Positions 8,123-14,969 of a DNA stretch of 33,186 nucleotides are shown here, piece after piece; the stretch's first letter is position 1; each line of letters opens with the position of its first letter. The position numbers and the translations under genes are program-made. The notes below the pieces were generated by a model. It searched no databases, had not been told where the DNA came from, and saw only the letters and a list, made by a program, of their open reading frames with translations. Origin of the DNA: Spirochaetales bacterium (GTDB taxonomy: Bacteria; Spirochaetota; Spirochaetia; JAIPGG01); assembly GCA_021736255.1 (NCBI GenBank), contig JAIPGG010000021.1, positions 1 through 33,186 of the forward strand, given 5' to 3'.

Positions 8123-8298
8123 CCGGTCGGTGGCTGCGTACAGTGGGCGGGCCTGCGTAAGGCAGGCGTGGCCGTCACACGCCGGGCTGTGGCTGTGCTT
8201 AGCCGGCGTGGCCGGCGCACAGTCCCTCGGGACAGGCCGATGGGGCTCGAACCGGGCCTGCAGAATCCGGCCCGAGCGGCCGGCCGTATCGCTCCAGG

Positions 8299-8327
8299 TT
8301 GCAGCGGCTCCCTCGCCCGTCTATAGT
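8299..8327 (+). promoter_or_regulatory. Candidate sigma-70 promoter for the RibD-like / MDR / PTPS-like operon
   Basis: TTGCAG (8299-8304), a 17-nt spacer and TATAGT (8322-8327). The ATG at 8337 lies 9 nt past the -10, leaving little or no leader, and there is no Shine-Dalgarno sequence. This is the best-looking promoter in the cluster. Confidence 0.5.
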
Positions 8328-8336
8328 ATAACTATT

Positions 8337-9083
8337 ATGGAGCGCCCGCATGTTACTCTCAGCTTCGCTCAGAGTGTAGACGGAAGACTTGCAACGATTA
8401 CCGGGGATTCCCAATGGATTTCCGGCCGGGCCGGGCTGAAGGCTGCTCATCGCCTCCGCCGCGACAGTGATGCAATTCTCGTCGGTTCGGGAACTGTTCT
8501 CGAGGACAACCCTCTTCTTACCTGCCGGATTCGTTCCTGCAGAGGCAGAACTCCTCTCCGGATAGTTCTGGACCGGAGACTCAGGATCCCCCTCGATTGC
8601 CGGCTTGTACAAACCTCCGGCGAGGTCCCGCTGCTCATCTACACATCGGAGGGGGCCGATCGGCAAAAACGGGCCCTCCTCGAAAATGCAGGGGTTGAAA
8701 TTATTGAGCTTGAACACGGCCCTCCGGAAAAAATGGAAGCCTCACCGACAGACAGGCTGCCCGTTGAAGGAATTGAAGAAAAGGAAACCCGTACAAGGCT
8801 CCTCGCTTTGGTTCTACAAAATTTGGCAAGACGCGGAGTAAAAAACCTCATGGTTGAAGGCGGGGCTGAGATTGTTACGACCTTTCTTCGCTCAGGATTT
8901 GCCGACAAAGTTATGATTGCAATCGCCCCCATTTTTATCGGTACTGGGAAAGAGGCTGTGGGAGATCTGGAAACCGGCCTTCTCTCCGAGGCTCTCCGGC
9001 CCTCAAAATCACGGCCTCGCCGTTACAGAGATGAAATACTCTGGGAGATGGAATTCAAGCCGGCGGGAGAAGAAAATGAGTAA
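8337..9083 (+). CDS. Stand-alone RibD C-terminal-type (dihydrofolate-reductase-fold) pyrimidine reductase
   Basis: The 248-residue protein matches the reductase half of RibD: SFAQSVDGRLA (9-19), the SQWIS element, GSGTVLEDNPLLT (50-62), LMVEGGAEIVTTFL and PIFIGTG. In riboflavin synthesis this domain reduces the ribosyl side chain of the GTP cyclohydrolase II product with NADPH. The deaminase domain that usually precedes it is absent, and a charged insertion sits around residues 131-157. ATG 8337 is chosen because the family begins just before the SVDG strand and a promoter abuts it. Its stop overlaps the dehydrogenase start by 8 bp (ATGAGTAA). Placed with a dehydrogenase and a PTPS homologue, it probably reduces a ribA-derived intermediate for a product other than flavin (inference). 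Confidence 0.82.
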   Translation: MERPHVTLSFAQSVDGRLATITGDSQWISGRAGLKAAHRLRRDSDAILVGSGTVLEDNPLLTCRIRSCRGRTPLRIVLDRRLRIPLDCRLVQTSGEVPLLIYTSEGADRQKRALLENAGVEIIELEHGPPEKMEASPTDRLPVEGIEEKETRTRLLALVLQNLARRGVKNLMVEGGAEIVTTFLRSGFADKVMIAIAPIFIGTGKEAVGDLETGLLSEALRPSKSRPRRYRDEILWEMEFKPAGEENE

Positions 9084-10080
9084 TACCGGCACCGCACGGG
9101 TTGTCTTTTTTTCCGGCAACCGGGAAATTGAGATCCGCGAAGAACCTGTGTCCCTGAAACCCGGTCAGATCCTCGTCCAATCAGAGGCAATGGGAATAAG
9201 CCACGGTACTGAGCTTTTGGCATACCGGGGGGAACTGCCGGCAGGGATTGAGACAGACACCGGCATCAAGGCTCTAACCGGCAAGATAGACTATCCTCTC
9301 CGCTACGGGTATATGAATGCAGGCTACGACCAAGAGCAGAGACCTGTTTTTGCCTTTTATCCCCATCAGGACAGATTTGCCGCAGAACCGGATGAGCTAT
9401 GGTACCTCCCTGCCGGCATGCACCCGGAGAGGGGCATCTTTCTTCCTCAGATGGAAACCGCCCTTTCGATAGTCCAGGATGCAGCCCCCCTCTTCGGGGA
9501 AACGGTACTTGTTGCAGGCCTCGGTGTGGTAGGACTATTAGTTACCCGCCTTCTTCTTCTCAACGAGGGGCTGAGGGTCATCACCCTCGAACCCGCCTCA
9601 TTACGCCGGGCAGCTGCGGAAGAGGCCGGTGCTATTTCCATCGATCCCGGTTCAGCAGGGAAAACCCCGCCATCCCTTGCCGAACAAATTCTGGACAGCA
9701 ACAAGGGGCGGGAGGCGGATACGGCAATTAATTTGAGTTCAACCAACAGCGGAGCACAGATCTGTCTCGACAGTCTTGTATACGAGGGCAGCCTCATCGA
9801 GGCCTCCTGGTACGGATCAAAAGAGAGCCGTCTGAAACTAGGCTCTTCCTTTCACCGGAAGCGGCTTTCCATACGTTCGAGCCAGGTCTCTACAATCGAT
9901 CCGGCTCTCCGCGGCCGGTGGGACAAAAAGCGGCGTTTCGAGCTGTGCATGGACCTGCTCGATCGCATCGAGCCTGAACGGTATATAACCCATCGCTTTC
10001 CCCTTAGGGATGCGGCGGAGGCCTTCGACTTGATCGACCGTCATCCGGAAGATACCATACAGGTTGTCCTAAAACCCTAA
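9076..10080 (+). CDS. Medium-chain dehydrogenase/reductase, zinc-ligand-poor (BchC-like)
   Basis: A 334-residue MDR-superfamily protein. The N-terminal GroES-like domain has ILVQSEAMGISHGTELLAYRG, where classical alcohol dehydrogenases have a zinc-binding Cys but this protein has Ser-His. The cofactor domain has GLGVVGLLVTRLL, a Rossmann Gly-rich turn, ending in a Glu-containing strand (VITLEP). The structural-zinc Cys cluster is not present, so it is probably a zinc-independent NAD(P)(H) oxidoreductase resembling BchC and the MDR proteins of pterin-like clusters. ATG 9076 has GGGAG upstream and overlaps the reductase stop by 8 bp; a longer frame to 8917 would run far into the reductase gene. 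The PTPS-like gene follows after 27 nt. A role in oxidising or reducing a side chain of the pathway intermediate is inferred. Confidence 0.75.
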   Translation: MSNTGTARVVFFSGNREIEIREEPVSLKPGQILVQSEAMGISHGTELLAYRGELPAGIETDTGIKALTGKIDYPLRYGYMNAGYDQEQRPVFAFYPHQDRFAAEPDELWYLPAGMHPERGIFLPQMETALSIVQDAAPLFGETVLVAGLGVVGLLVTRLLLLNEGLRVITLEPASLRRAAAEEAGAISIDPGSAGKTPPSLAEQILDSNKGREADTAINLSSTNSGAQICLDSLVYEGSLIEASWYGSKESRLKLGSSFHRKRLSIRSSQVSTIDPALRGRWDKKRRFELCMDLLDRIEPERYITHRFPLRDAAEAFDLIDRHPEDTIQVVLKP

Positions 10081-10107
10081 TATATCGGCAACCCTGAAGG
10101 AGCAATT

Positions 10108-10524
10108 ATGTTTCGCGTTGGAGTAGGCGGCAATTATACGGCACGACATTTTCTGATCGGTGATTTCGGAGAAGAATCGACCCCCCATGAGCACCGTTAT
10201 GATGTGCGCTGGATCCTGGAAACCGGAAAACTCGATGAGAACGGTTTCTCCGTGGATATTGCACTTCTCGAATCGATCATAGAAACGTGCCTTGACCGTT
10301 ACGATGGTGTCCTCATGAACGACCTGCCCTGGTTCAAAGGAAAACAGCCGAGTGTGGAAAATACCGCGATGTTTTTAACCGAAGAAATCTTTTCCCGTCT
10401 GCAAAATGCAGAGACTGTTCCCGGCAATCTTCTTTCGAGCGAGCTTCAGGTCTTTGAGTCTCCCACTTCCTGGGCTTCCTACCGGATTGATGGGGAGGGA
10501 ATTGCTCAGCTTCTCCGGCTGTAA
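10108..10524 (+). CDS. 6-pyruvoyl-tetrahydropterin synthase / QueD homologue with altered catalytic residues
   Basis: A 138-residue T-fold protein. H14, H27 and H29 (ARHFL...HEHRY) match the three zinc histidines, SVENTA (82-87) matches the PTPS TxEN segment, and E117 in VFESPTSWASY matches the Glu that anchors the pterin ring. The catalytic Cys expected four residues before the HxH motif is Glu23, and the catalytic His in the LDH motif appears to be Arg (LDR, 62-64). It could therefore bind a pterin or pyrimidine but is unlikely to do the standard PTPS or QueD reaction; Glu in place of Cys recalls PTPS-III enzymes. ATG 10108 has AAGGAG 6 nt upstream. It is the third gene after the reductase and dehydrogenase, and its last 19 bases overlap the convergent SdpI-like gene. 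Confidence 0.8.
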   Translation: MFRVGVGGNYTARHFLIGDFGEESTPHEHRYDVRWILETGKLDENGFSVDIALLESIIETCLDRYDGVLMNDLPWFKGKQPSVENTAMFLTEEIFSRLQNAETVPGNLLSSELQVFESPTSWASYRIDGEGIAQLLRL

Positions 10525-11216
10525 TAACGGGGTAAAATCAATACCGTTACCAGCAGCGCCGCAGCCAGGGGAATGTACAAAACCAATTGGAGAATGCCTG
10601 ATTCCACCAGGGCGGCAGCCAGGAGAAACACCGCTCCGCCGGTAACAAGGAAGCCTCCGGTGCGATGGACGCGGCGCCAAACAAGCGGATTGTTCAAGGT
10701 TGCAGGCACACGTATACCCGTCCAGAAATTGGGTTTGAGTTTTCCGAGCATGTTTCCAATCACCAAAAACAGCACTCCCAAGGCCAAATGGACCATCCTG
10801 GCATCAAAGACCGCATCTTCGGTGGTACTAAACCGGAGTATCAAAAGGTGTAAAACCAAAAGCACTCCCGATACGGCAACGACGATCAGGGAGGTATAGA
10901 CCTTTTCCTCTCCCATACGGGAGCGGAGAAGCAGATACAGTGCAGTAAGAACAAGCAGGACAGCCGGGGCAATGGCTATTCCGAAACTGATCCTGCTGAA
11001 ACTGTCGGGAACACCGGAAACCCCGAAGTGAGTAGGCATCAAACGGTTTGTTCCGGTTCGCTCGACTGCTTCCTGCCAGGCGGAATTGCCTTCGTATCGC
11101 TGTGCCCTCTCGGCAGCTTCATCGACAAGACGGGGATAAAAACTCAGGCTCAGAAGAATCGACACCAGAAGGATGCCGATCAGGCTCGAAACAACCAGTT
11201 TATCCGCTTTGTTCAT
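10506..11216 (-). CDS. SdpI-family multispanning membrane protein
   Basis: The 236-residue protein has about six hydrophobic segments (near 8-27, 78-98, 107-127, 140-160, 188-207 and 210-228). The segment GNMLGKLKPNFWTGIRVP followed by TLNNPLVWRRVHRTGG is the hallmark of the SdpI family, whose founding member gives Bacillus immunity to the SDP toxin; most family members are of unknown function. No toxin gene is adjacent, so immunity should not be assumed. ATG 11216 overlaps the stop of the upstream 2TM/coiled-coil gene as ATGA, so the two are co-translated and probably function together in the membrane. The 3' end overlaps the PTPS-like gene by 19 bp, tail to tail. Confidence 0.8.
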   Translation of the reverse strand: MNKADKLVVSSLIGILLVSILLSLSFYPRLVDEAAERAQRYEGNSAWQEAVERTGTNRLMPTHFGVSGVPDSFSRISFGIAIAPAVLLVLTALYLLLRSRMGEEKVYTSLIVVAVSGVLLVLHLLILRFSTTEDAVFDARMVHLALGVLFLVIGNMLGKLKPNFWTGIRVPATLNNPLVWRRVHRTGGFLVTGGAVFLLAAALVESGILQLVLYIPLAAALLVTVLILPRYYSRRS

Positions 11217-12367
11217 TTGCTGCCGGGTCCTTGTTCGGATTCCTGGTTCGGTTCGGATTCCTGGTTCGGTTCGGATTCCTGGTTCGGTTCATCTTCCCTT
11301 TCAACCCGGAAGAGCTCCTTCAGGCGGCTGATGTGTCGGTTGACAGTCTCGATTGCCTCTCCTGCGGCCCCTTCGACATACCGGCCTGAATCGAGCGTGT
11401 AGCGGTGCAGTTCAGCAATAGCCGTTCGGAGTCTGACCTCAGCCCGTTCCACTTCATTTTGTATCCGCTGAAGGCGCTCGAGCTCATCTTCGAGGACACG
11501 GACAGCTTCGTTGTAATCCTTGCGAACTTCCTCAGAAACAGCCTCCTCGGCTTTTCTCCGGTACTTTTCGAGCTCCTCTGCCACCCGGTCGGGACCGCGG
11601 CCTGCGAGCTGCTTGAGCCGCTGCCGCCGTTTTTCCCAGGCCGACCGAGCCTCGTTGATAAAACCATCGAGTGACTCCCCGGCCTCGGGAATACGCCGCT
11701 TGAGCGAATGAGCGATATCTCTCGCCTCGTTAAAAAAGCTCCGGGACGCTGTTTTCTCTGTTTCAAAGCTCGGTTCGGCAGGTCCCTTTCCCCCGGCAGC
11801 TTCCGCCGTACCGGGCCTCTCCTCCGATGCATCCTCTTCTTCGAAACGCTGATACTCCTCCGGCAGGTCTTCACCGGCAAGAAGGCCGGCCAAGAGCCGC
11901 TTCGACCGGTTGTACCCCGGGATCCTCACCACAATGCCGATTGTCATTGCCGCTGCCGGAATCAAAAACCAGGGAAATCCGAAATAGGTAATCAAGTTGA
12001 TCACAAAGAGCAGCAGAGAAACACTGATAGTGGTAACCAAGTGAATAAAAAACGAGGAACGCTCTTTTTGCGCATCCTTCATGGGCTTGAGCCGGTCATC
12101 CGGCAGGTCCTGGACCGATTCCAGTTCTTCCACCTGCCGCTGGAGCATCAGAAACGATACGGTGTGACTCGAAATTCCGATCCCCCAACCGAAAAGAGGA
12201 AAAACGAACCAGAGGAAACCCGGAGAGGTCACGAGGTTCAATACCACGAGAAAGATATTCACTCCTACATAACTTGCCAGATGAGAAAAATATCCCCGTT
12301 TTTCCTCTACGAGCTTCTTTTTCTTTTTTGCCAGATACCCTGCGATTGTTTTCACTTTATCTCCCAT
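11213..12367 (-). CDS. Membrane protein with two 2TM domains, coiled coil and C-terminal hexapeptide repeats
   Basis: From ATG 12367 the protein is 384 residues. Two similar hydrophobic hairpins, around YFSHLASYVGVNIFLVVLN and around FFIHLVTTISVSLLLFVIN, each preceded by a charged helix, look like two copies of the 2TM domain. A long charged region follows that is strongly predicted as coiled coil by heptad pattern (about residues 215-345, rich in EELEKYRRKAEEA-type sequence), and the tail carries three EPNQES repeats. Function is unknown; a membrane-anchored scaffold is a guess. ATG 12367 is chosen over the upstream frame at 12421 because AGGGGGGT lies just before it. It diverges from radA and is coupled to the SdpI-like gene by an ATGA overlap. 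Confidence 0.7.
   Translation of the reverse strand: MGDKVKTIAGYLAKKKKKLVEEKRGYFSHLASYVGVNIFLVVLNLVTSPGFLWFVFPLFGWGIGISSHTVSFLMLQRQVEELESVQDLPDDRLKPMKDAQKERSSFFIHLVTTISVSLLLFVINLITYFGFPWFLIPAAAMTIGIVVRIPGYNRSKRLLAGLLAGEDLPEEYQRFEEEDASEERPGTAEAAGGKGPAEPSFETEKTASRSFFNEARDIAHSLKRRIPEAGESLDGFINEARSAWEKRRQRLKQLAGRGPDRVAEELEKYRRKAEEAVSEEVRKDYNEAVRVLEDELERLQRIQNEVERAEVRLRTAIAELHRYTLDSGRYVEGAAGEAIETVNRHISRLKELFRVEREDEPNQESEPNQESEPNQESEQGPGSK
11237..11290. repeat. Three perfect tandem 18-bp repeats in the 2TM gene
   Basis: The unit GGATTCCTGGTTCGGTTC occurs three times without mismatch at 11237, 11255 and 11273. On the coding strand it gives the hexapeptide EPNQES (in circular permutation) near the C-terminus. 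Perfect identity implies a recent expansion or active slippage, and it is in frame. Confidence 0.95.
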
Positions 12368-12391
12368 AAATACTACCCCCCTGGTAAAAAA

Positions 12392-12421
12392 ACCATACGC
12401 CCCCCTACCCCTTGAAGTCAA
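12392..12421 (-). promoter_or_regulatory. Candidate promoter for the 2TM / SdpI-like pair
   Basis: On the minus strand TTGACT (12421-12416) and TATGGT (12397-12392) are 18 nt apart, with a leader of about 18 nt that holds the G-rich ribosome-binding site. It overlaps the likely -35 zone of the divergent radA promoter, so the two may compete. Confidence 0.35.
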
Positions 12422-12437
12422 GCATCGGAAAAACGAG

Positions 12438-12443
12438 TATACT
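12438..12443 (+). promoter_or_regulatory. -10-like hexamer directly before radA
   Basis: TATACT ends 8 nt before the radA ATG, and no Shine-Dalgarno sequence lies in between. The -35 is unclear: TTGAAG at 12412-12417 would need a 20-nt spacer, and a 17-nt spacer gives AAGTCA. A leaderless start is suggested. Confidence 0.35.
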
Positions 12444-12451
12444 TAGATGAC

Positions 12452-13816
12452 ATGGCAAAGAAAAACCGTATCCGTTATGTGTGTTCAGTATGTGCTCATG
12501 AAGAGGCGAAGTGGCTCGGGCGCTGCCCCTCCTGCGGGAGTTGGAACACCCTCGAAGAAACCAGCATAGAGGCGGGGGGCGGCGGGGGAACCGATAGGGG
12601 AGCCGACCGAAAAACAACCGCCCGTGTACAGAGGCTCGAAAGCATCGAGGCGTCGGCGGCAAACCGCTTTTCCAGCGGGATGGAAGAACTCGACCGGGTA
12701 CTTGGCGGCGGGATAATTCCCGGTTCCTCGATTTTAATCGGCGGAGAACCGGGCATCGGGAAGTCCACACTGATGCTGCAGATTGCCGGTGCCATGCAGC
12801 AGAATCTGTCGGTTCTCTATGTGACCGGTGAAGAATCGGCCGGTCACATCAAACACCGAGCCGAACGGATCGGCATCGGTTCTTCATCCCTGCATCTTTT
12901 GTGCGAAAACAACGTAGACGCCATACTTCGGTCGGCAAATAAACTGGAACCGGAAGTCCTCATCATCGATTCGATCCAAACGCTCATCTCGCCGGAAGCA
13001 GGGAACGTGCCCGGCACCGTCAATCAACTCACCTATTCCTGCTACGAGATCACCGATTGGTGCCGGGAACACGGGGCGGCGGTTTTCCTCATTGCTCATG
13101 TGACCAAGGAGGGCAGTATCGCCGGACCGAAGCTCGTCGAGCACCTGGTCGATACCGTACTGCAGTTCGAACACTCCGGTGACGAGGTGCGGTTTCTGCG
13201 GCCGCTGAAAAACCGCTTCGGGGCAGTAGAAGAAATCGGCCTTTTTCTGATGGATGGTTCCGGTCTCCACCAGCTGCCGAACCCCGCATCCCGCTTTCTC
13301 GCACGGCGCGGCTGTGAACTCCCCCCCGGCATAGCGGTGGCGGCGGTCTACGAGGGAAGCCGTGTTCTCCTCGTGGAGCTCCAGGCTCTCACGGTTCCGG
13401 CAAAGGGCGGGCTGAGCAGAATCTACTCGGACCGGATCGATTCCCGCCGGGTTTCCCGGATGGCGGCTGTTCTGGAGAAACATCTTTCTCTTCGCTTTTC
13501 GGACCAGGATATTTACGTGAATATTGCCGGAGGACTGCGCATCGACGAGGTCGGCATCGATTTCCCCCTGGCCCTGGCCCTCTACTCCGCTCGCACCGAT
13601 ATCTCCGTACCGAGGGACCTGGCGGCTGCAGGAGAGGTTACGCTGGCTGGAGAACTCAGATCTATTAGTCATCTGGAACGCAGGAGAAAGGCAGCGGTGG
13701 ACCTGGGTTACAAAAACTTCTTCGGTCCTCCGAACCAGAAGGATTCAGAGAACAAGGGAACCCTTACCCTCAGCACAGCTGTTCAGCAGATTTTCAACCC
13801 AAAAGGCGAAGGATAA
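12452..13816 (+). CDS. radA: DNA repair protein RadA/Sms, branch-migration ATPase
   Basis: RadA is a RecA-like hexameric helicase that extends recombination intermediates during homologous recombination and repair. The 454 residues show every expected part: the N-terminal zinc finger C11-x2-C14 and C25-x2-C28, the Walker A motif GGEPGIGKST (97-106), a Walker B strand (VLIIDSIQTL), the RadA-specific KNRFG motif (253-257), and a C-terminal Lon-protease-like domain with GGLRIDEVGIDFPLALAL. Length is normal for the family. ATG 12452 is preceded by a -10-like hexamer rather than a ribosome-binding site. The last 23 bases overlap the convergent TraB-family gene. It diverges from the 2TM gene. Confidence 0.96.
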   Translation: MAKKNRIRYVCSVCAHEEAKWLGRCPSCGSWNTLEETSIEAGGGGGTDRGADRKTTARVQRLESIEASAANRFSSGMEELDRVLGGGIIPGSSILIGGEPGIGKSTLMLQIAGAMQQNLSVLYVTGEESAGHIKHRAERIGIGSSSLHLLCENNVDAILRSANKLEPEVLIIDSIQTLISPEAGNVPGTVNQLTYSCYEITDWCREHGAAVFLIAHVTKEGSIAGPKLVEHLVDTVLQFEHSGDEVRFLRPLKNRFGAVEEIGLFLMDGSGLHQLPNPASRFLARRGCELPPGIAVAAVYEGSRVLLVELQALTVPAKGGLSRIYSDRIDSRRVSRMAAVLEKHLSLRFSDQDIYVNIAGGLRIDEVGIDFPLALALYSARTDISVPRDLAAAGEVTLAGELRSISHLERRRKAAVDLGYKNFFGPPNQKDSENKGTLTLSTAVQQIFNPKGEG

Positions 13817-14969
13817 ACGGAAAGGCAAGAAAGGTGCCCACGGCGCTGCCGATACTGGCAAAGAAAAAAACCAAGAGTACATGGGTAAAACGGTTCCGGA
13901 AAAAGCCCCGAAAACTCGAAATGTCATCCTGAAGATGCTCGAGATCGGAAACCCTCGGTTTTCTAAGGACCGCCTCCAAAAGCCCGGAGACAAACCCCAC
14001 TCCGATCGTTGGATTCAAAGAGGTAAAAGGCGCCGAAGCAAAGGTGACCAAAATCGTGAGGGGATGGGCCAGCGCCGCCAGGGCCCCGACCGCCGAAAGG
14101 GATCCATTCACCAAAACCCACATTCCGAACATGCTTATCCCCATCTGCCAGCCGGCACGGAAAAAGCCATAGGCAAACAGCCCTGCAACCACGGCCGGAA
14201 TCAACCACGGTAAAATTCTCGAAAGCTTTTTTTTCGGAGGCACCTCTCGGATATCCGCCACATCAGGCTGGACCTCTCCCCGGTCGAGCCGCTCGAGCCA
14301 GGAAACAATACCCGGGACATGTCCGGCCCCTACCACCGCCAGGATCTTATCCTCCTGCTGCTGAAAAATACTGGTCGCAAGATAGCGGTCTCGTTCGTCG
14401 ATCAAGACTTCTTTTATGGAGGGAAGGAAGGCGGCGAGCTCTCCCATCATGTTCTCGAGGGCATTCTGTTTTTTCAGCTCTTCGATGTCCTCGGCCGTCA
14501 GCTCCTCTTTCTGAAAAATCGAGCCCAGAAGCGCCGACAAGAGTTTCAGCTTTCCCCAAAACCGCGTTTTTGACCAGGCCCGTTTGAGGGTTACATGGAT
14601 CTCCCGGTCGGATAGGGTTACCGGGACTCCCCGCTCTGTGGCGGCACGATAGGCCTGCATCATCTCTTCGCCGGGCTTTACATCCAGTCCGCTTCCGAGC
14701 CTTCGCTGGAAAGAGGAAAGAACCAGATTCGCCAGAATCAAAAATCCCTTCCCCTCTTTGATAACCTGGTAGACATTCAGTTTGGACCAGGAATTCTCCT
14801 CGGTCAGGGACTTCAAACGCGATTCGTCGATTTCAACACAAACCCGTCCCGGTTCTTCCTCTTCGATGAGCCGCACCGCTTCATCGACACTCTCTCGGGA
14901 AACGTGGGCTGTTCCCAATAAAATAATTTCCCGGTCCTGTAGTTGTACCCGGGTTTCGCTGTCACTCAT
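13794..14969 (-). CDS. TraB/PrgY-family membrane protein
   Basis: The 391-residue protein begins with a TraB domain: LLGTAHVSRESVDE (GTAH motif near 18-21), VCVEIDESR, and a second VVGAGHVPGI motif around residue 215. The TraB/Tiki fold carries conserved Glu and His residues suggestive of a metalloprotease; PrgY of Enterococcus lowers pheromone activity. After about residue 250 come some four to five hydrophobic segments, so the catalytic part is probably cytoplasmic and membrane-anchored at the C-terminus. ATG 14969 overlaps the upstream DHH-phosphoesterase stop as ATGA, making it the last gene of a TPR-DHH-TraB operon. Its 3' end overlaps radA by 23 bp. The substrate is unknown. Confidence 0.85.
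   Translation of the reverse strand: MSDSETRVQLQDREIILLGTAHVSRESVDEAVRLIEEEEPGRVCVEIDESRLKSLTEENSWSKLNVYQVIKEGKGFLILANLVLSSFQRRLGSGLDVKPGEEMMQAYRAATERGVPVTLSDREIHVTLKRAWSKTRFWGKLKLLSALLGSIFQKEELTAEDIEELKKQNALENMMGELAAFLPSIKEVLIDERDRYLATSIFQQQEDKILAVVGAGHVPGIVSWLERLDRGEVQPDVADIREVPPKKKLSRILPWLIPAVVAGLFAYGFFRAGWQMGISMFGMWVLVNGSLSAVGALAALAHPLTILVTFASAPFTSLNPTIGVGFVSGLLEAVLRKPRVSDLEHLQDDISSFRGFFRNRFTHVLLVFFFASIGSAVGTFLAFPFILRLLG

Larger units (their letters stand above)
7986..8336. other. GC-rich, hairpin- and repeat-rich divergent intergenic region
   Basis: This 351-nt spacer separates the divergent GT4 and RibD-like genes. Besides the two promoter candidates at its ends it contains a perfect 12-bp tandem duplication (8099-8110 and 8111-8122), a repeated CACACGCCGG (8117-8126 and 8176-8185), the hairpin GCCTGC-GTAAG-GCAGGC (8151-8167) and CGGGCC...GGCCCG (8253-8274). 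The reading frame of the RibD-like gene stays open back to 8055, but that extension is compositionally odd and upstream of the family's usual start, so I do not annotate it as coding. No tRNA fold was found. Confidence 0.6.

Noticed and set aside
8240-8275. GGTTCGAGCCCC on the minus strand, resembling a tRNA T-loop
   Set aside because: The flanking bases do not form a 5-bp T stem and no acceptor, D or anticodon arm could be folded around it.
8055-8336. 94-codon in-frame upstream extension of the RibD-like gene
   Set aside because: The peptide is low-complexity and GC-driven, the family starts at the SVDG strand just after ATG 8337, and a promoter-like element lies within the extension.
10506-11216. 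Immunity gene of an SDP-type toxin system
   Set aside because: SdpI-family membership is supported, but no SdpC-like toxin or processing genes are near, and most family members are not immunity proteins.
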